A DNA stretch of 64,000 bases from Megalopta genalis (Eukaryota; Arthropoda; Insecta; Hymenoptera; Halictidae), in contig NW_027476270.1 in the NCBI RefSeq assembly GCF_051020955.1, forward strand, positions 248,001 through 312,000. The letters are read 5' to 3'. Shown here one piece after another: positions 32,040 through 46,110 of the stretch (positions are counted from its first letter, which is position 1; every line of letters begins with the position of its first letter). The notes under the pieces were generated by a model. That model had not been told where the DNA came from. It searched no databases and saw nothing but the letters and a program-made list of their open reading frames with translations. The position numbers and the translations under genes were made by a program.

Positions 32040-32790
32040 TGGATTTGAAGCTAACTCGTTTGTTTCGCCTGAATTGAAGCTATATCACTTCTATCGCAAG
32101 TATTTGAAGCTAAACGATTTGTGTCGCATGGCTTTGAGGATAAGCCATCTACTTCGCATTGATTTTAAACTAAACCATGTGTTTCGCTTGGATTTCAAGC
32201 TAACTCGTTTGTTTCGCCTGCATTTGAAGCTATATCATTTATATCGCAAGTATATGAAGCTAAACCATTTGTTTCGCAAGAATATGAAGCTATGCCTGCT
32301 ACTTCGCATTGATTTGAAACTAAATCATGTGTATCGCATGGATTTGAAGCTAAATCAAGGGGTTTCGCATGGATTTGAAACTAACTCGTTAGTTTCCCCT
32401 GCATTTGATGCTAAATCATGTTTATCACAATTATCGGAATCTAAACCATTTGTTTCGCAAGAATGTGAAGCTAAACCATGTGTTTCGCATGAATTTGAAG
32501 CTAAATCATGTGTTTCGCACAGATTTGAAGCTAACTCGTTTGTTTCGCCCTTATTTGAAGCTATATCATTTATATCGCAAGTCTGTGAATCTAAATCATT
32601 TGTTTCGCATGGAGTTGATGCTAAGGCTTCTACTTCGCATTGATTTGACACTAAATCATGTGTTTCGCTTGGATTTGAAGCTAACTCGTTTGTTTCGCCT
32701 GCATTTGATGCTGTATCAATTATATCGCAAGTATTTGAAGCTAAATCATTTGTGTCACTCGGATTTGAAGCTAAGCCTTCTACTTCGCAT
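32040..32790 (+). repeat. Duplication B, copy 2 (offset 1,080 bp)
   Basis: This is the second copy of the 1,080-bp-offset duplication. It diverges from copy 1 after about 32,790, where GAAGCTAAATCATGCG replaces GAAACTAAATCATCTG. Confidence 0.8.
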
Positions 32791-33734
32791 TGATTTGAAG
32801 CTAAATCATGCGTTTCGCATGGATTTGAAGCTATATCATTTGTTTCCCTTGCATTTGAAGCTAACTCGATTGTTTCGCATGCAGTTGAAGCTAAATCATG
32901 TTTATCACAAGTATCTGAAGCTAAACCACTTGTTTCGCAAGAATATGAAGCTAAACCATGTGTTTCGCATTGTTTTGAAGCTAAATCATGTCTTCCGCAT
33001 GGATTTGAAGCTAACTCGTTTGTTTTGCCTGCATTTGAAGCTAGTTCATTTATATCGCAAGTATTTGAAGCTAAATCATTTGTGTCGCATGGATTTGAAG
33101 CTAAGCCTTCTACTTCGCATTGATTTGAAACTAAATCATGTGTTTCGCTTGGATTTGAAACTAACTCGTTTGTTTCGCCTGCATTTGAAGCTAAATCATG
33201 TTTATCACAAGTATCTGAATCTAAACCATTTGTTTCGCAAGAATATGAAGCTAAACCATGTATTTCGCAAGAATTTGAAGCTAAATCATGTGTTTTGCAG
33301 AGATTTGAAGCTAACTCGTTTGTTTCGCCTGCATCTGAAGCTATATCAATTATATCGCAAGTATTTGAATCTAAATCATTTGTGTCGCATGCCTTTAAGC
33401 TAACTCGTTTGTTTCGCCTGCATTGAAACTATATCACTTCTATCGCAAGTATTTGATGCTAAATCATTTGTGTCGCATGGATTTGATGCTAAGCATCTGC
33501 ATCGCATTGATTTGAACCCAAATCATGTGTTTCGCATGGATTTGAAGCTAAATCATGTGTTTCCCATGGATGTGAAACTTACTCGATGTTTCGCCTGCAT
33601 TTGAAGCTAAATCATGTTTATCACAAGTACCTGAATCTAAACCATTTGTTTCGCAAGAATATGAAGCTAAACCATGTGTTTCGCATGAATTTGAAGCTAA
33701 GTCATGTGTTTCGCACAGATTTGAAGCTAACTCG

Positions 33735-35790
33735 TTTGTTTCGCCTGCATTGAAACTATATCACTTCTATCGCAAGTATTTGATGCTAAATCATTTGTGT
33801 CGCATGGATTTGTTGCTAAGCATCTGCATCGCATTGATTTGAACCCAAATCATGTGTTTCGCATGCATTTGAAGCTTAATCATGTGTTCTGCATCGATTT
33901 GAAGCTAACTCGTTTGTTTCGCCTGCATTTGTAGCTATTTCATATATGAGGCAACTATTGGAAGCTAAATCATTCGTTTCGCATGGATTTGAAGCCAAGC
34001 CTTCTACTTCGCATTGATTTGAAGCTAAATTATGTGCTTGGATTGGATTTGAAGCTAACTCGTTTGTTTCGCATGCAGTTGAATCCAAATCATGTATATC
34101 ACAAGTATTTGAAGCTAAACCATTTGATTCGCATGGATTTGAAGCTAAGCCTTCTACTTTGCATTGAATTGGAGCTAAATCATTGTTTCGCATGGGTTTG
34201 ATGCTAACTCGTCTGCTTCACTTGCTTTTGGTGCTATATCATTTATATCGCAATTATCTGAAGCTAAATCATTTGTTTCTCATGTATTTGTAGCTAAGCC
34301 TTCTACTTCGCATTGATTTGAAGCTAAATCATGTGTTTCGCTTGGTTTTAATGTTAACTCGTTTGTTTCGCATGCGGTTGAAGCTAAATCATGTTTATCA
34401 CAAGTATATGAAGCTAAACCATTTATTTCGCAAGAATATGAAGATAAACCATGTGTTTCGCTTGGATTTGAAGCTAAATCATGTGTTTCGCATAGATTTG
34501 AAGCTAACTCGTTTGTTTCTCCTGCATTTGAAGCTATATCATTTACATCGCAAGTATGTGAAGCTCAATCATTTGTTTCGCATGGATTTGAAGCTAAGCC
34601 TTCTACTTCGCATTGATTTGAAACTAAATCATGTGTATCGCTTGGACTTGAAGCTAACTCGTTTGTTTCTCCTGCATTTGAAGCTATATCATTTATATCG
34701 CAAGTATGTGAAGCTAAATCATTTGTTTCGCATGGATTTGAAGCTAAGCCTTCTACTTCGCATTGATTTGAAACTAAATCATGTGTTTCCCTTGGATTTG
34801 AAGCTAACTCGTTTGTTTCGCATGCAGTTGAAGCGAAATCATGTATATCACAAGTATTTGAAGCTGAACCGTTCGCTTCGCATGAATTTGAAGCCAAATC
34901 ATGTGTTTCGCATGGATTTGAAGCTAACGCGTTTCTTTCGTATGCAGTTGCAGCTAAATCATGTTTATCACAAGTATCTGAAGCTAAGACATTTCTTTCG
35001 CAAGAATATGAAGCTAATCCATGTGTTTCGCATGAATTTGGAGCTAAATCATGTGTTTGGCCTGCATTTGAAGCTAACTCGTTAGTGTCGCCTGCATTTG
35101 AAGCTATTTCATTTATACCGCAGGAATTTGAAGCTAAATCATTCGTTTCACATGGATTTGAAGCTATGCCTTCTACTTGGCATTGAATTGAAGCTAAATC
35201 GCGTGTATCGCTTAGATATGAAGCTAACTCGTTCGTTTCGCATGCAGTTGAATTTCAATCATGAATATCACAAGTATTTGAAGATAAACCAGTTGATTCG
35301 CATTGATTTGAAGTTAAGCCTTCTACTTCGCATTGATTTGAAGGTAATTGAAGTGTTTCGGTTGGATTTGAAGCTAACTCGTTTGTTTCGCATGCAGTTC
35401 AAGCTAAATCGTGTATATAATAAGTATCTGAAGCTAAACAATTTGTTTCGCATGTATTTGATGCTAAACCACGTATTTCCCATGAATTTGAACCTAAATC
35501 ATGTATTTCGCATGCCATTGAAGCTTACTCCTGTGTTTCCCATGGATTTGAAGCCTAGTCATGTGTTTGCATGGATTGGATTCTCAGCTTTCTACGTCGG
35601 ATTGACTAGAAGCTAAATCATGTGTTTTGCTTAGATTTGAAGCTACCTCGTTTGTTTCGTCTGCAGTTGAGGCTAAATCATGTATATCAAAAATATTTGA
35701 AGCTAACCCATTTGATTCGCTTGGATTTGAAGCTAAGCCTTCTACTTCGCCTTGATTTGAAGCTAAATCATGTGTTTCGCTTAGATTTGA
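33735..35790 (+). repeat. Duplication C, copy 1 (about 2-kb block)
   Basis: The block recurs from about 38,284 (offset 4,549, then 4,550 after a one-base homopolymer difference near 34,183) and again 2,306 bp further on. It carries the frame-breaking landmark TTCTCAGCTTTCTACGTCGG at 35581-35600. Confidence 0.85.
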
Positions 35791-37027
35791 AGCTAACTCG
35801 TTTGTTTCTCCTGCATTTGAAGCTATATCATTTATATCGCAAGTATGTGAAGCTAAATCATTTGTTTCCCATGGATTTGAAGCTTACTCGTTTGTTTCGC
35901 ATGCAGTTGAAGCTAAATCATGTTTACCACAAGTATCTGCATCTAAACCACTTGTTTCGCAGGAATATGCAGCTAAACCATGTGTTAGCCATGAATTTGA
36001 AGCAAAATCATGTGTTTCCCTTGGATTTGAAGCTAACACGTTTGATTCGTATGCAGTTGCAGCTTTATCAATTATATCGCAAGTATTTGAAGCTAAATCA
36101 TTTGTGTCGCATGGCTTTGAGGATAAGCCTTCTACTTCGCATTGATTTGAAACTAAACCATGTGTTTCGCTTGCATTTGAAGCTAACTCGTTTGTTTTGC
36201 CTTCAGAAGCATCATCAATTATATCGCAAGTATTTGAAGCTAAATCATATGTGTCGCATGAATTTTAAGCTACCCCTTCTCCGTCGCATTGATTTGAAGC
36301 TAAATCATGCGTTTCGCATGGATTTGAAGCTAACTCGTTTGTTCCGCATGCAGTTGAAGGTAAATCCTGTATACCACAAGTATTTGAAGCTAAACCATTT
36401 GTTCCACATTGATTTGATGCTAAGCCTTCTACTTCGAACTGATTTGAAGCTAAATCATGCGTTTCGCATGGATTTGAAACTAACTCGTTTGTTTCGCATG
36501 CAGTTGAAGCTAAATCATGTTTACCACAAGTATCTGCATCTAAACCACTTGTTTCGCAGGAATATGCAGCTAAACCATGTGTTAATCATGAATTTGAAGC
36601 AAAATCATGTGTTTCCCTTGGATTTGAAGCTAACACGTTTGGTTCGTATGCAGTTGCAGCTTTATCAATTATATCGCAAGTATTTGAAGCTAAATCATTT
36701 GTGTCGCATGGCTTTGAGGATAAGCCTTCTACTTCGCATTGATTTGAAACTAAACCATGTGTTTCGCTTGGATTTGAAGCTAACTCGTTTGTTTCGCCTG
36801 CATTTGAAGCTATATCAATTATATCGCAAGTATTTGAAGCTAAATCATTTGTGTCGCATGGCTTTGAAGATAAGCCATCTACTTTGCATTAATTTGAAGG
36901 TAAATCATGTGTTTCGCTTGGATTTGAAGGTATGTCTACTACTTCGCATTGATTTGAAACTAAATCATGTGTTTCCCATGGATTTGAAGCTAAATCATGT
37001 GTTTCGCATGGATGTGAAACTAACTCG

Positions 37028-37596
37028 ATGTTTCGCCTGCAATTGAAGCTAAACCATGTTTATCACAAGTATCTGAATCTAAACTATTTGTTTCGCAAGA
37101 ATATGAAGCTAATCCATGTGTTTCGCATGAATTTGAAGCTAGGTCATGAGTTTCGCACAGATTTGAAGCTAACTCGTTGGTTTCACCTGCATTTGAAGCT
37201 ATATCAATTATATCGCAAGTATTTGAAGCTAAATCATTTGTGTCGCATGGATTTGAGTATAAGCCTTCTACTTCGCATTAATTTGAAGGTAAATCGTGTG
37301 TTTCGCTTGGATTTGAAGCTAAATCATGTGTTTCGCACAGATTTGAAGCTAACTCGTTCGTTTCGCCTGCATTTGAAGCTATATCAATTATATCGCAAGT
37401 ATTTGAAGCTAAATCATTTGCGTCGCATGGCTTTGAAGATAAGCCATCTACCTTGCATTAATTTGAAGGTAAATCATGTGTTTCGCTTGGATTTGAAGGT
37501 ATGTCTACTACTTCGCATTGATTTGAAACTAAATCATGTGTTTCGCATGGATTTGAAGCTAAATCATGTGTTTCGCATGGATGTGAAACTAACTCG
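37028..37596 (+). repeat. 569-bp tandem unit
   Basis: The unit starting ATGTTTCGCCTGCAATTGAAG at 37,028 recurs at 37,597. The same pair spacing recurs at 49,486/50,055 and, with one base less, at 53,799/54,367. The 569-bp length equals 19 monomers minus one base, because one monomer in the unit (GTGAAACTAACTCGATGTTT) is 29 bp long. Confidence 0.75.
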
Positions 37597-38264
37597 ATGT
37601 TTCGCCTGCAATTGAAGCTAAATCATGTTTATCACAAGTATCTGAATCTAAACCATTTGTTTCGCAAGAATATGAAGCCAATCCATGTGTTTCGCATGAA
37701 TTTGAAGCTAAGTCATGTGTTTCGCACAGATTTGAAGCTAACTCATTGGTTTCGCCGGCATTTGAAGCTATATCAATTATATCGCAAGTATTTGAAGCTA
37801 AATCATTTGTGTCGCATGGCTTTGAAGATAAGCCTTCCACTTTGCATTAATTTGAAGGTAAATCATGTGTTTCGCTTGGATTTGAAGGTAACTCGTTTGT
37901 TACGCCTGCATTGAAGCTATATCACTTCTATCGCAAGTATTTGAAGCTAAATCATTTGTGTCGCATGGATTTGAAGCTAAGCCTTCTACTTCGCATTGAT
38001 TTGAAACTAAATCATGTGTTTCGCTTGGATTTGAAACTAACTCGTTTGTTTCGCCTGCATTTGAAGCTAAATCATGTTTATCACAAGTATCTGAATCTAA
38101 ACCATTTGTTTCGCAAGAATATGAAGCTAAACCATGTGTTTCGCAAGAATTTGAAGCTAAATCATGTGTTTTGCACAGATTTGAAGCTAACTCGTTTGTT
38201 TCGCCTGCATCTGAAGCTATATCAATTATATCGCAAGTATTTGAATCTAAATCATTTGTGTCGC

Positions 38265-40570
38265 ATGCCTTTAAGCTAACTCGTTTGTTTCGCCTGCATT
38301 GAAACTATATCACTTCTATCGCAAGTATTTGATTCTAAATCATTTGCGTCGCATGGATTTGATGCTAAGCATCTGCATCGCATTGATTTGAACCCAAATC
38401 ATGTGTTTCGCATGCATTTGAAGCTTAATCATGTGTTCTGCATCGATTTGAAGCTAACTCGTTTGTTTCGCCTGCATTTGTAGCTATTTCATATATGAGG
38501 CAACTATTGGAAGCTAAATCATTCGTTTCGCATGGATTTGAAGCCAAGCCTTCTACTTCGCATTGATTTGAAGCTAAATTATGTGCTTGGATTGGATTTG
38601 AAGCTAACTCGTTTGTTTCGCATGCAGTTGAATCCAAATCATGTATATCACAAGTATTTGAAGCTAAACCATTTGATTCGCATGGATTTGAAGCTAAGCC
38701 TTCTACTTTGCATTGAATTGGAGCTAAATCATTTGTTTCGCATGGGTTTGATGCTAACTCGTCTGCTTCACTTGCTTTTGGTGCTATATCATTTATATCG
38801 CAATTATCTGAAGCTAAATCATTTGTTTCTCATGTATTTGTAGCTAAGCCTTCTACTTCGCATTGAGTTGAAGCTAAATCATGTGTTTCGCTTGGTTTTA
38901 ATGTTAACTCGTTTGTTTCGCATGCGGTTGAAGCTAAATCATGTTTATCACAAGTATATGAAGCTAAACCATTTATTTCGCAAGAATATGAAGATAAACC
39001 ATGTGTTTCGCTTGGATTTGAAGCTAAATCATGTGTTTCGCATAGATTTGAAGCTAACTCGTTTGTTTCTCCTGCATTTGAAGCTATATCATTTACATCG
39101 CAAGTATGTGAAGCTCAATCATTTGTTTCGCATGGATTTGAAGCTAAGCCTTCTACTTCGCATTGATTTGAAACTAAATCATGTGTATCGCTTGGACTTG
39201 AAGCTAACTCGTTTGTTTCTCCTGCATTTGAAGCTATATCATTTATATCGCAAGTATGTGAAGCTAAATCATTTGTTTCGCATGGATTTGAAGCTAAGCC
39301 TTCTACTTCGCATTGATTTGAAACTAAATCATGTGTTTCCCTTGGATTTGAAGCTAACTCGTTTGTTTCGCATGCAGTTGAAGCGAAATCATGTATATCA
39401 CAAGTATTTGAAGCTGAACCGTTTGCTTCGCATGAATTTGAAGCCAAATCATGTGTTTCGCATGGATTTGAAGCTAACGCGTTTCTTTCGTATGCAGTTG
39501 CAGCTAAATCATGTTTATCACAAGTATCTGAAGCTAAGACATTTCTTTCGCAAGAATATGAAGCTAATCCATGTGTTTCGCATGAATTTGGAGCTAAATC
39601 ATGTGTTTGGCCTGCATTTGAAGCTAACTCGTTTGTGTCGCCTGCACTTGAAGCTATTTCATTTATACCGCAAGAATTTGAAGCTAAATCATTCGTTTCA
39701 CATGGATTTGAAGCTATGCCTTCTACTTGGCATTGAATTGAAGCTAAATCGCGTGTATCGCTTAGATATGAAGCTAACTCGTTCGTTTCGCATGCAGTTG
39801 AATTTCAATCATGAATATCACAAGTATTTGAAGATAAACCAGTTGATTCGCATTGATTTGAAGTTAAGCCTTCTACTTCGCATTGATTTGAAGGTAATTG
39901 AAGTGTTTCGGTTGGATTTGAAGCTAACTCGTTTGTTTCGCATGCAGTTCAAGCTAAATCGTGTATATAATAAGTATCTGAAGCTAAACAATTTGTTTCG
40001 CATGTATTTGATGCTAAACCACGTATTTCCCATGAATTTGAACCTAAATCATGTATTTCGCATGCCTTTGAAGCTTACTCCTGTGTTTCCCATGGATTTG
40101 AAGCCTAGTCATGTGTTTGCATGGATTGGATTCTCAGCTTTCTACGTCGGATTGACTAGAAGCTAAATCATGTGTTTTGCTTAGATTTGAAGCTACCTCG
40201 TTTGTTTCGTCTGCAGTTGAGGCTAAATCATGTATATCAAAAATATTTGAAGCTAACCCATTTGATTCGCTTGGATTTGAAGCTAAGCCTTCTACTTCGC
40301 CTTGATTTGAAGCTAAATCATGTGTTTCGCTTGGATTTGATGCTAACGCGATTGTTTCGCATGCAGTTGAAGCTAAATCATGTTTACCACAAGTATCTGC
40401 ATCTAAACCACTTGTTTCGCAGGAATATGCAGCTAAACCATGTGTTAGCCATGAATTTGAAGCAAAATCATGTGTTTCCCTTGGATTTGAAGCTAACACG
40501 TTTGATTCGTATGCAGTTGCAGCTTTATCAATTATATCGCAAGTATTTGAAGCTAAATCATTTGTGTCGC
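38265..40570 (+). repeat. Duplication C, full 2,306-bp unit, copy 2
   Basis: The unit starts at ATGCCTTTAAGCTAACTCG and runs exactly to the next start at 40,571. It contains the landmark TTCTCAGCTTTCTACGTCGG at 40131. Length is not a multiple of 30 because several monomers are short. Confidence 0.87.
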
Positions 40571-42866
40571 ATGCCTTTAAGCTAACTCGTTTGTTTCGCC
40601 TGCATTGAAACTATATCACTTCTATCGCAAGTATTTGATTCTAAATCATTTGCGTCGCATGGATTTGATGCTAAGCATCTGCATCGCATTGATTTGAACC
40701 CAAATCATGTGTTTCGCATGCATTTGAAGCTTAATCATGTGTTCTGCATCGATTTGAAGCTAACTCGTTTGTTTCGCCTGCATTTGTAGCTATTTCAAAT
40801 ATGAGGCAACTATTGGAAGCTAAATCATTCGTTTCGCATGGATTTGAACCCAAGCCTTCTACTTCGCATTGATTTGAAGCTAAATTATGTGCTTGGATTG
40901 GATTTGAAGCTAACTCGTTTGTTTCGCATGCAGTTGAATCCAAATCATGTATATCACAAGTATTTGAAGCTAAACCATTTGATTCGCATGGATTTGAAGC
41001 TAAGCCTTCTACTTTGCATTGAATTGGAGCTAAATCATTTGTTTCGCATGGGTTTGATGCTAACTCGTCTGCTTCACTTGCTTTTGGTGCTATATCATTT
41101 ATATCGCAATTATCTGAAGCTAAATCATTTGTTTCTCATGTATTTGTAGCTAAGCCTTCTACTTCGCATTGATTTGAAGCTAAATCATGTGTTTCGCTTG
41201 GTTTTAATGTTAACTCGTTTGTTTCGCATGCGGTTGAAGCTAAATCATGTTTATCACAAGTATATGAAGCTAAACCATTTATTTCGCAAGAATATGAAGA
41301 TAAACCATGTGTTTCGCTTGGATTTGAAGCTAAATCATGTGTTTCGCATAGATTTGAAGCTAACTCGTTTGTTTCTCCTGCATTTGAAGCTATATCATTT
41401 ACATCGCAAGTATGTGAAGCTCAATCATTTGTTTCGCATAGATTTGAAGCTAAGCCTTCTACTTCGCATTGATTTGAAACTAAATCATGTGTATCGCTTG
41501 GACTTGAAGCTAACTCGTTTGTTTCTCCTGCATTTGAAGCTATATCATTTATATCGCAAGTATGTGAAGCTAAATCATTTGTTTCGCATGGATTTGAAGC
41601 TAAGCCTTCTACTTCGCATTGATTTGAAACTAAATCATGTGTTTCCCTTGGATTTGAAGCTAACTCGTTTGTTTCGCATGCAGTTGAAGCGAAATCATGT
41701 ATATCACAAGTATTTGAAGCTGAACCGTTTGCTTCGCATGAATTTGAAGCCAAATCATGTGTTTCGCATGGATTTGAAGCTAACGCGTTTCTTTCGTATG
41801 CAGTTGCAGCTAAATCATGTTTATCACAAGTATCTGAAGCTAAGACATTTCTTTCGCAAGAATATGAAGCTAATCCATGTGTTTCGCATGAATTTGGAGC
41901 TAAATCATGTGTTTGGCCTGCATTTGAAGCTAACTCGTTAGTGTCGCCTGCATTTGAAGCTATTTCATTTATACCGCAGGAATTTGAAGCTAAATCATTC
42001 GTTTCACATGGATTTGAAGCTATGCCTTCTACTTGGCATTGAATTGAAGCTAAATCGCGTGTATCGCTTAGATATGATGCTAACTCGTTCGTTTCGCATG
42101 CAGTTGAATTTCAATCATGAATATCACAAGTATTTGAAGATAAACCAGTTGATTCGCATTGATTTGAAGTTAAGCCTTCTACTTCGAATTGATTTGAAGG
42201 TAATTGAAGTGTTTCGGTTGGATTTGAAGCTAACTCGTTTGTTTCGCATGCAGTTCAAGCTAAATCGTGTATATAATAAGTATCTGAAGCTAAACAATTT
42301 GTTTCGCATGTATTTGATGCTAAACCACGTATTTCCCATGAATTTGAACCTAAATCATGTATTTCGCATGCCTTTGAAGCTTACTCCTGTGTTTCCCATG
42401 GATTTGAAGCCTAGTCATGTGTTTGCATGGATTGGATTCTCAGCTTTCTACGTCGGATTGACTAGAAGCTAAATCATGTGTTTTGCTTAGATTTGAAGCT
42501 ACCTCGTTTGTTTCGTCTGCAGTTGAGGCTAAATCATGTATATCAAAAATATTTGAAGCTAACCCATTTGATTCGCTTGGATTTGAAGCTAAGCCTTCTA
42601 CTTCGCCTTGATTTGAAGCTAAATCATGTGTTTCGCTTGGATTTGATGCTAACGCGATTGTTTCGCATGCAATTGAAGCTAAATCATGTTTACCACAAGT
42701 ATCTGCATCGAAACCACTTGTTTCGCAGGAATATGCAGCTAAACCATGTGTTAGCCATGAATTTGAAGCAAAATCATGTGTTTCCCTTGGATTTGAAGCT
42801 AACACGTTTGATTCGTATGCAGTTGCAGCTTTATCAATTATATCGCAAGTATTTGAAGCTAAATCA
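40571..42866 (+). repeat. Duplication C, full 2,306-bp unit, copy 3
   Basis: It follows copy 2 directly, head to tail, with few substitutions. At about 42,866 it switches to the sequence of its own interior (from about 41,577), giving the next, shorter copy with offset 1,289. Confidence 0.87.
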
Positions 42867-45800
42867 TTTGTGTCGCATGGATTTGAAGCTAAGCCTTCTA
42901 CTTCGCATTGATTTGAAACTAAATCATGTGTTTCCCTTGGATTTGAAGCTAACTCGTTTGTTTCGCATGCAGTTGAAGCGAAATCATGTATATCACAAGT
43001 ATTTGAAACTGAACCGTTTGCTTCGCATGAATTTGAAGCCAAATCATGTGTTTCGCATGGATTTGAAGCTAACGCGTTTCTTTCGTATGCAGTTGCAGCT
43101 AAATCATGTTTATCACAAGTATCTGAAGCTAAGACATTTCTTTCGCAAGAATATGAAGCTAATCCATGTGTTTCGCATGAATTTGGAGCTAAATCATGTG
43201 TTTGGCCTGCATTTGAAGCTAACTCGTTTGTGTCGCCTGCACTTGAAGCTATTTCATTTATACCGCAAGAATTTGAAGCTAAATCATTCGTTTCACATGG
43301 ATTTGAAGCTATGCCTTCTACTTGGCATTGAATTGAAGCTAAATCGCGTGTATCGCTTAGATATGAAGCTAACTCGTTCGTTTCGCATGCAGTTGAATTT
43401 CAATCATGAATATCACAAGTATTTGAAGATAAACCAGTTGATTCGCATTGATTTGAAGTTAAGCCTTCTACTTCGCATTGATTTGAAGGTAATTGAAGTG
43501 TTTCGGTTGGATTTGAAGCTAACTCGTTTGTTTCGCATGCAGTTCAAGCTAAATCGTGTATATAATAAGTATCTGAAGCTAAACAATTTGTTTCGCATGT
43601 ATTTGATGCTAAACCACGTATGTCCCATGAATTTGAACCTAAATCATGTATTTCGCATGCCTTTGAAGCTTACTCCTGTGTTTCCCATGGATTTGAAGCC
43701 TAGTCATGTGTTTGCATGGATTGGATTCTCAGCTTTCTACGTCGGATTGACTAGAAGCTAAATCATGTGTTTTGCTTAGATTTGAAGCTACCTCGTTTGT
43801 TTCGTCTGCAGTTGAGGCTAAATCATGTATATCAAAAATATTTGAAGCTGAACCGTTTGCTTCGCATGAATTTGAAGCCAAATCATGTGTTTCGCATGGA
43901 TTTGAAGCTAACGCGTTTCTTTCGTATGCAGTTGCAGCTAAATCATGTTTATCACAAGTATCTGAAGCTAAGACATTTCTTTCGCAAGAATATGAAGCTA
44001 ATCCATGTGTTTCGCATGAATTTGGAGCTAAATCATGTGTTTGGCCTGCATTTGAAGCTAACTCGTTAGTGTCGCCTGCATTTGAAGCTATTTCATTTAT
44101 ACCGCAGGAATTTGAAGCTAAATCATTCGTTTCACATGGATTTGAAGCTATGCCTTCTACTTGGCATTGAATTGAAGCTAAATCGCGTGTATCGCTTAGA
44201 TATGATGCTAACTCGTTCGTTTCGCATGCAGTTGAATTTCAATCATGAATATCACAAGTATTTGAAGATAAACCAGTTGATTCGCATTGATTTGAAGTTA
44301 AGCCTTCTACTTCGCATTGATTTGAAGGTAATTGAAGTGTTTCGGTTGGATTTGAAGCTAACTCGTTTGTTTCGCATGCAGTTCAAGCTAAATCGTGTAT
44401 ATAATAAGTATCTGAAGCTAAACAATTTGTTTCGCATGTATTTGATGCTAAACCACGTATTTCCCATGAATTTGAACCTAAATCATGTATTTCGCATGCC
44501 TTTGAAGCTTACTCCTGTGTTTCCCATGGATTTGAAGCCTAGTCATGTGTTTGCATGGATTGGATTCTCAGCTTTCTACGTCGGATTGACTAGAAGCTAA
44601 ATCATGTGTTTTGCTTAGATTTGAAGCTACCTCGTTTGTTTCGTCTGCAGTTGAGGCTAAATCATGTATATCAAAAATATTTGAAGCTAACCCATTTGAT
44701 TCGCTTGGATTTGAAGCTAAGCCTTCTACTTCGCCTTGATTTGAAGCTAAATCATGTGTTTCGCTTGGATTTGATGCTAACGCGATTGTTTCGCATGCAA
44801 TTGAAGCTAAATCATGTTTACCACAAGTATCTGCATCGAAACCACTTGTTTCGCAGGAATATGCAGCTAAACCATGTGTTAGCCATGAATTTGAAGCAAA
44901 ATCATGTGTTTCCCTTGGATTTGAAGCTAACACGTTTGATTCGTATGCAGTTGCAGCTTTATCAATTATATCGCAAGTATTTGAAGCTAAATCATTTGTG
45001 TCGCATGGCTTTGAGGATAAGCCTTCTACTTCGCATTGATTTGAAACTAAACCATGTGTTTCGCTTGGATTTGAAGCTAACTCGTTGTTTCGCCTGTATT
45101 TGAAACTATATCAATTATATCGCAAGTATTTGAAGCTAAATCATTTGTTTCGCATGGATTTGAAGCTAAGCCTTCTACTTCGCATTGATTTGAAACTAAA
45201 TCATGTGTTTCCCTTGGATTTGAAGCTAACTCCTTTGTTTCGCATGCAGTTGAAGCGAAATCATGTATATCACAAGTATTTGAAACTGAACCGTTTGCTT
45301 CGCATGAATTTGAAGCCAAATCATGTGTTTCGCATGGATTTGAAGCTAACGCGTTTCTTTCGTATGCAGTTGCAGCTAAATCATGTTTATCACAAGTATC
45401 TGAAGCTAGGACATTTCTTTCGCAAGAATATGAAGCTAATCCATGTGTTTCGCATGAATTTGGAGCTAAATCATGTGTTTGGCCTGCATTTGAAGCTAAC
45501 TCGTTTGTGTCGCCTGCACTTGAAGCTATTTCATTTATACCGCAAGAATTTGAAGCTAAATCATTCGTTTCACATGGATTTGAAGCTATGCCTTCTACTT
45601 GGCATTGAATTGAAGCTAAATCGCGTGTATCGCTTAGATATGAAGCTAACTCGTTCGTTTCGCATGCAGTTGAATTTCAATCATGAATATCACAAGTATT
45701 TGAAGATAAACCAGTTGATTCGCATTGATTTGAAGTTAAGCCTTCTACTTCGCATTGATTTGAAGGTAATTGAAGTGTTTCGGTTGGATTTGAAGCTAAC

Positions 45801-46110
45801 TCGTTTGTTTCGCATGCAGTTCAAGCTAAATCGTGCATATAATAAGTATCTGAAGCTAAACAATTTGTTTCGCATGTATTTGATGCTAAACCACGTATTT
45901 CCCATGAATTTGAACCTAAATCATGTATTTCGCATGCCTTTGAAGCTTACTCCTGTGTTTCCCATGGATTTGAAGCCTAGTCATGTGTTTGCATGGATTG
46001 GATTCTCAGCTTTCTACGTCGGATTGACTAGAAGCTAAATCATGTGTTTTGCTTAGATTTGAAGCTACCTCGTTTGTTTCGTCTGCAGTTGAAGCTAAAT
46101 CATGTATATC
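42867..46110 (+). repeat. Duplication C, nested partial copies 4 to 6
   Basis: Three truncated copies of the same block carry the landmark TTCTCAGCTTTCTACGTCGG at 43,726, 44,565 and 46,003. Spacings between successive landmarks are 1,289, 839 and 1,438 bp. Each junction joins two internal points of the block within a monomer, which is what unequal exchange in a 30-bp register would produce. Confidence 0.82.

Noticed and set aside
35622..37046. Longest + strand open frame in the array (474 codons of 10-residue repeats), and similar ones at 22829-24178, 30247-31563 and 45085-46038
   Set aside because: It consists only of 30-bp satellite monomers; sister copies are broken by stops or one-base indels at different places, and there is no promoter, intron or non-repeat domain. 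Not called as a gene.
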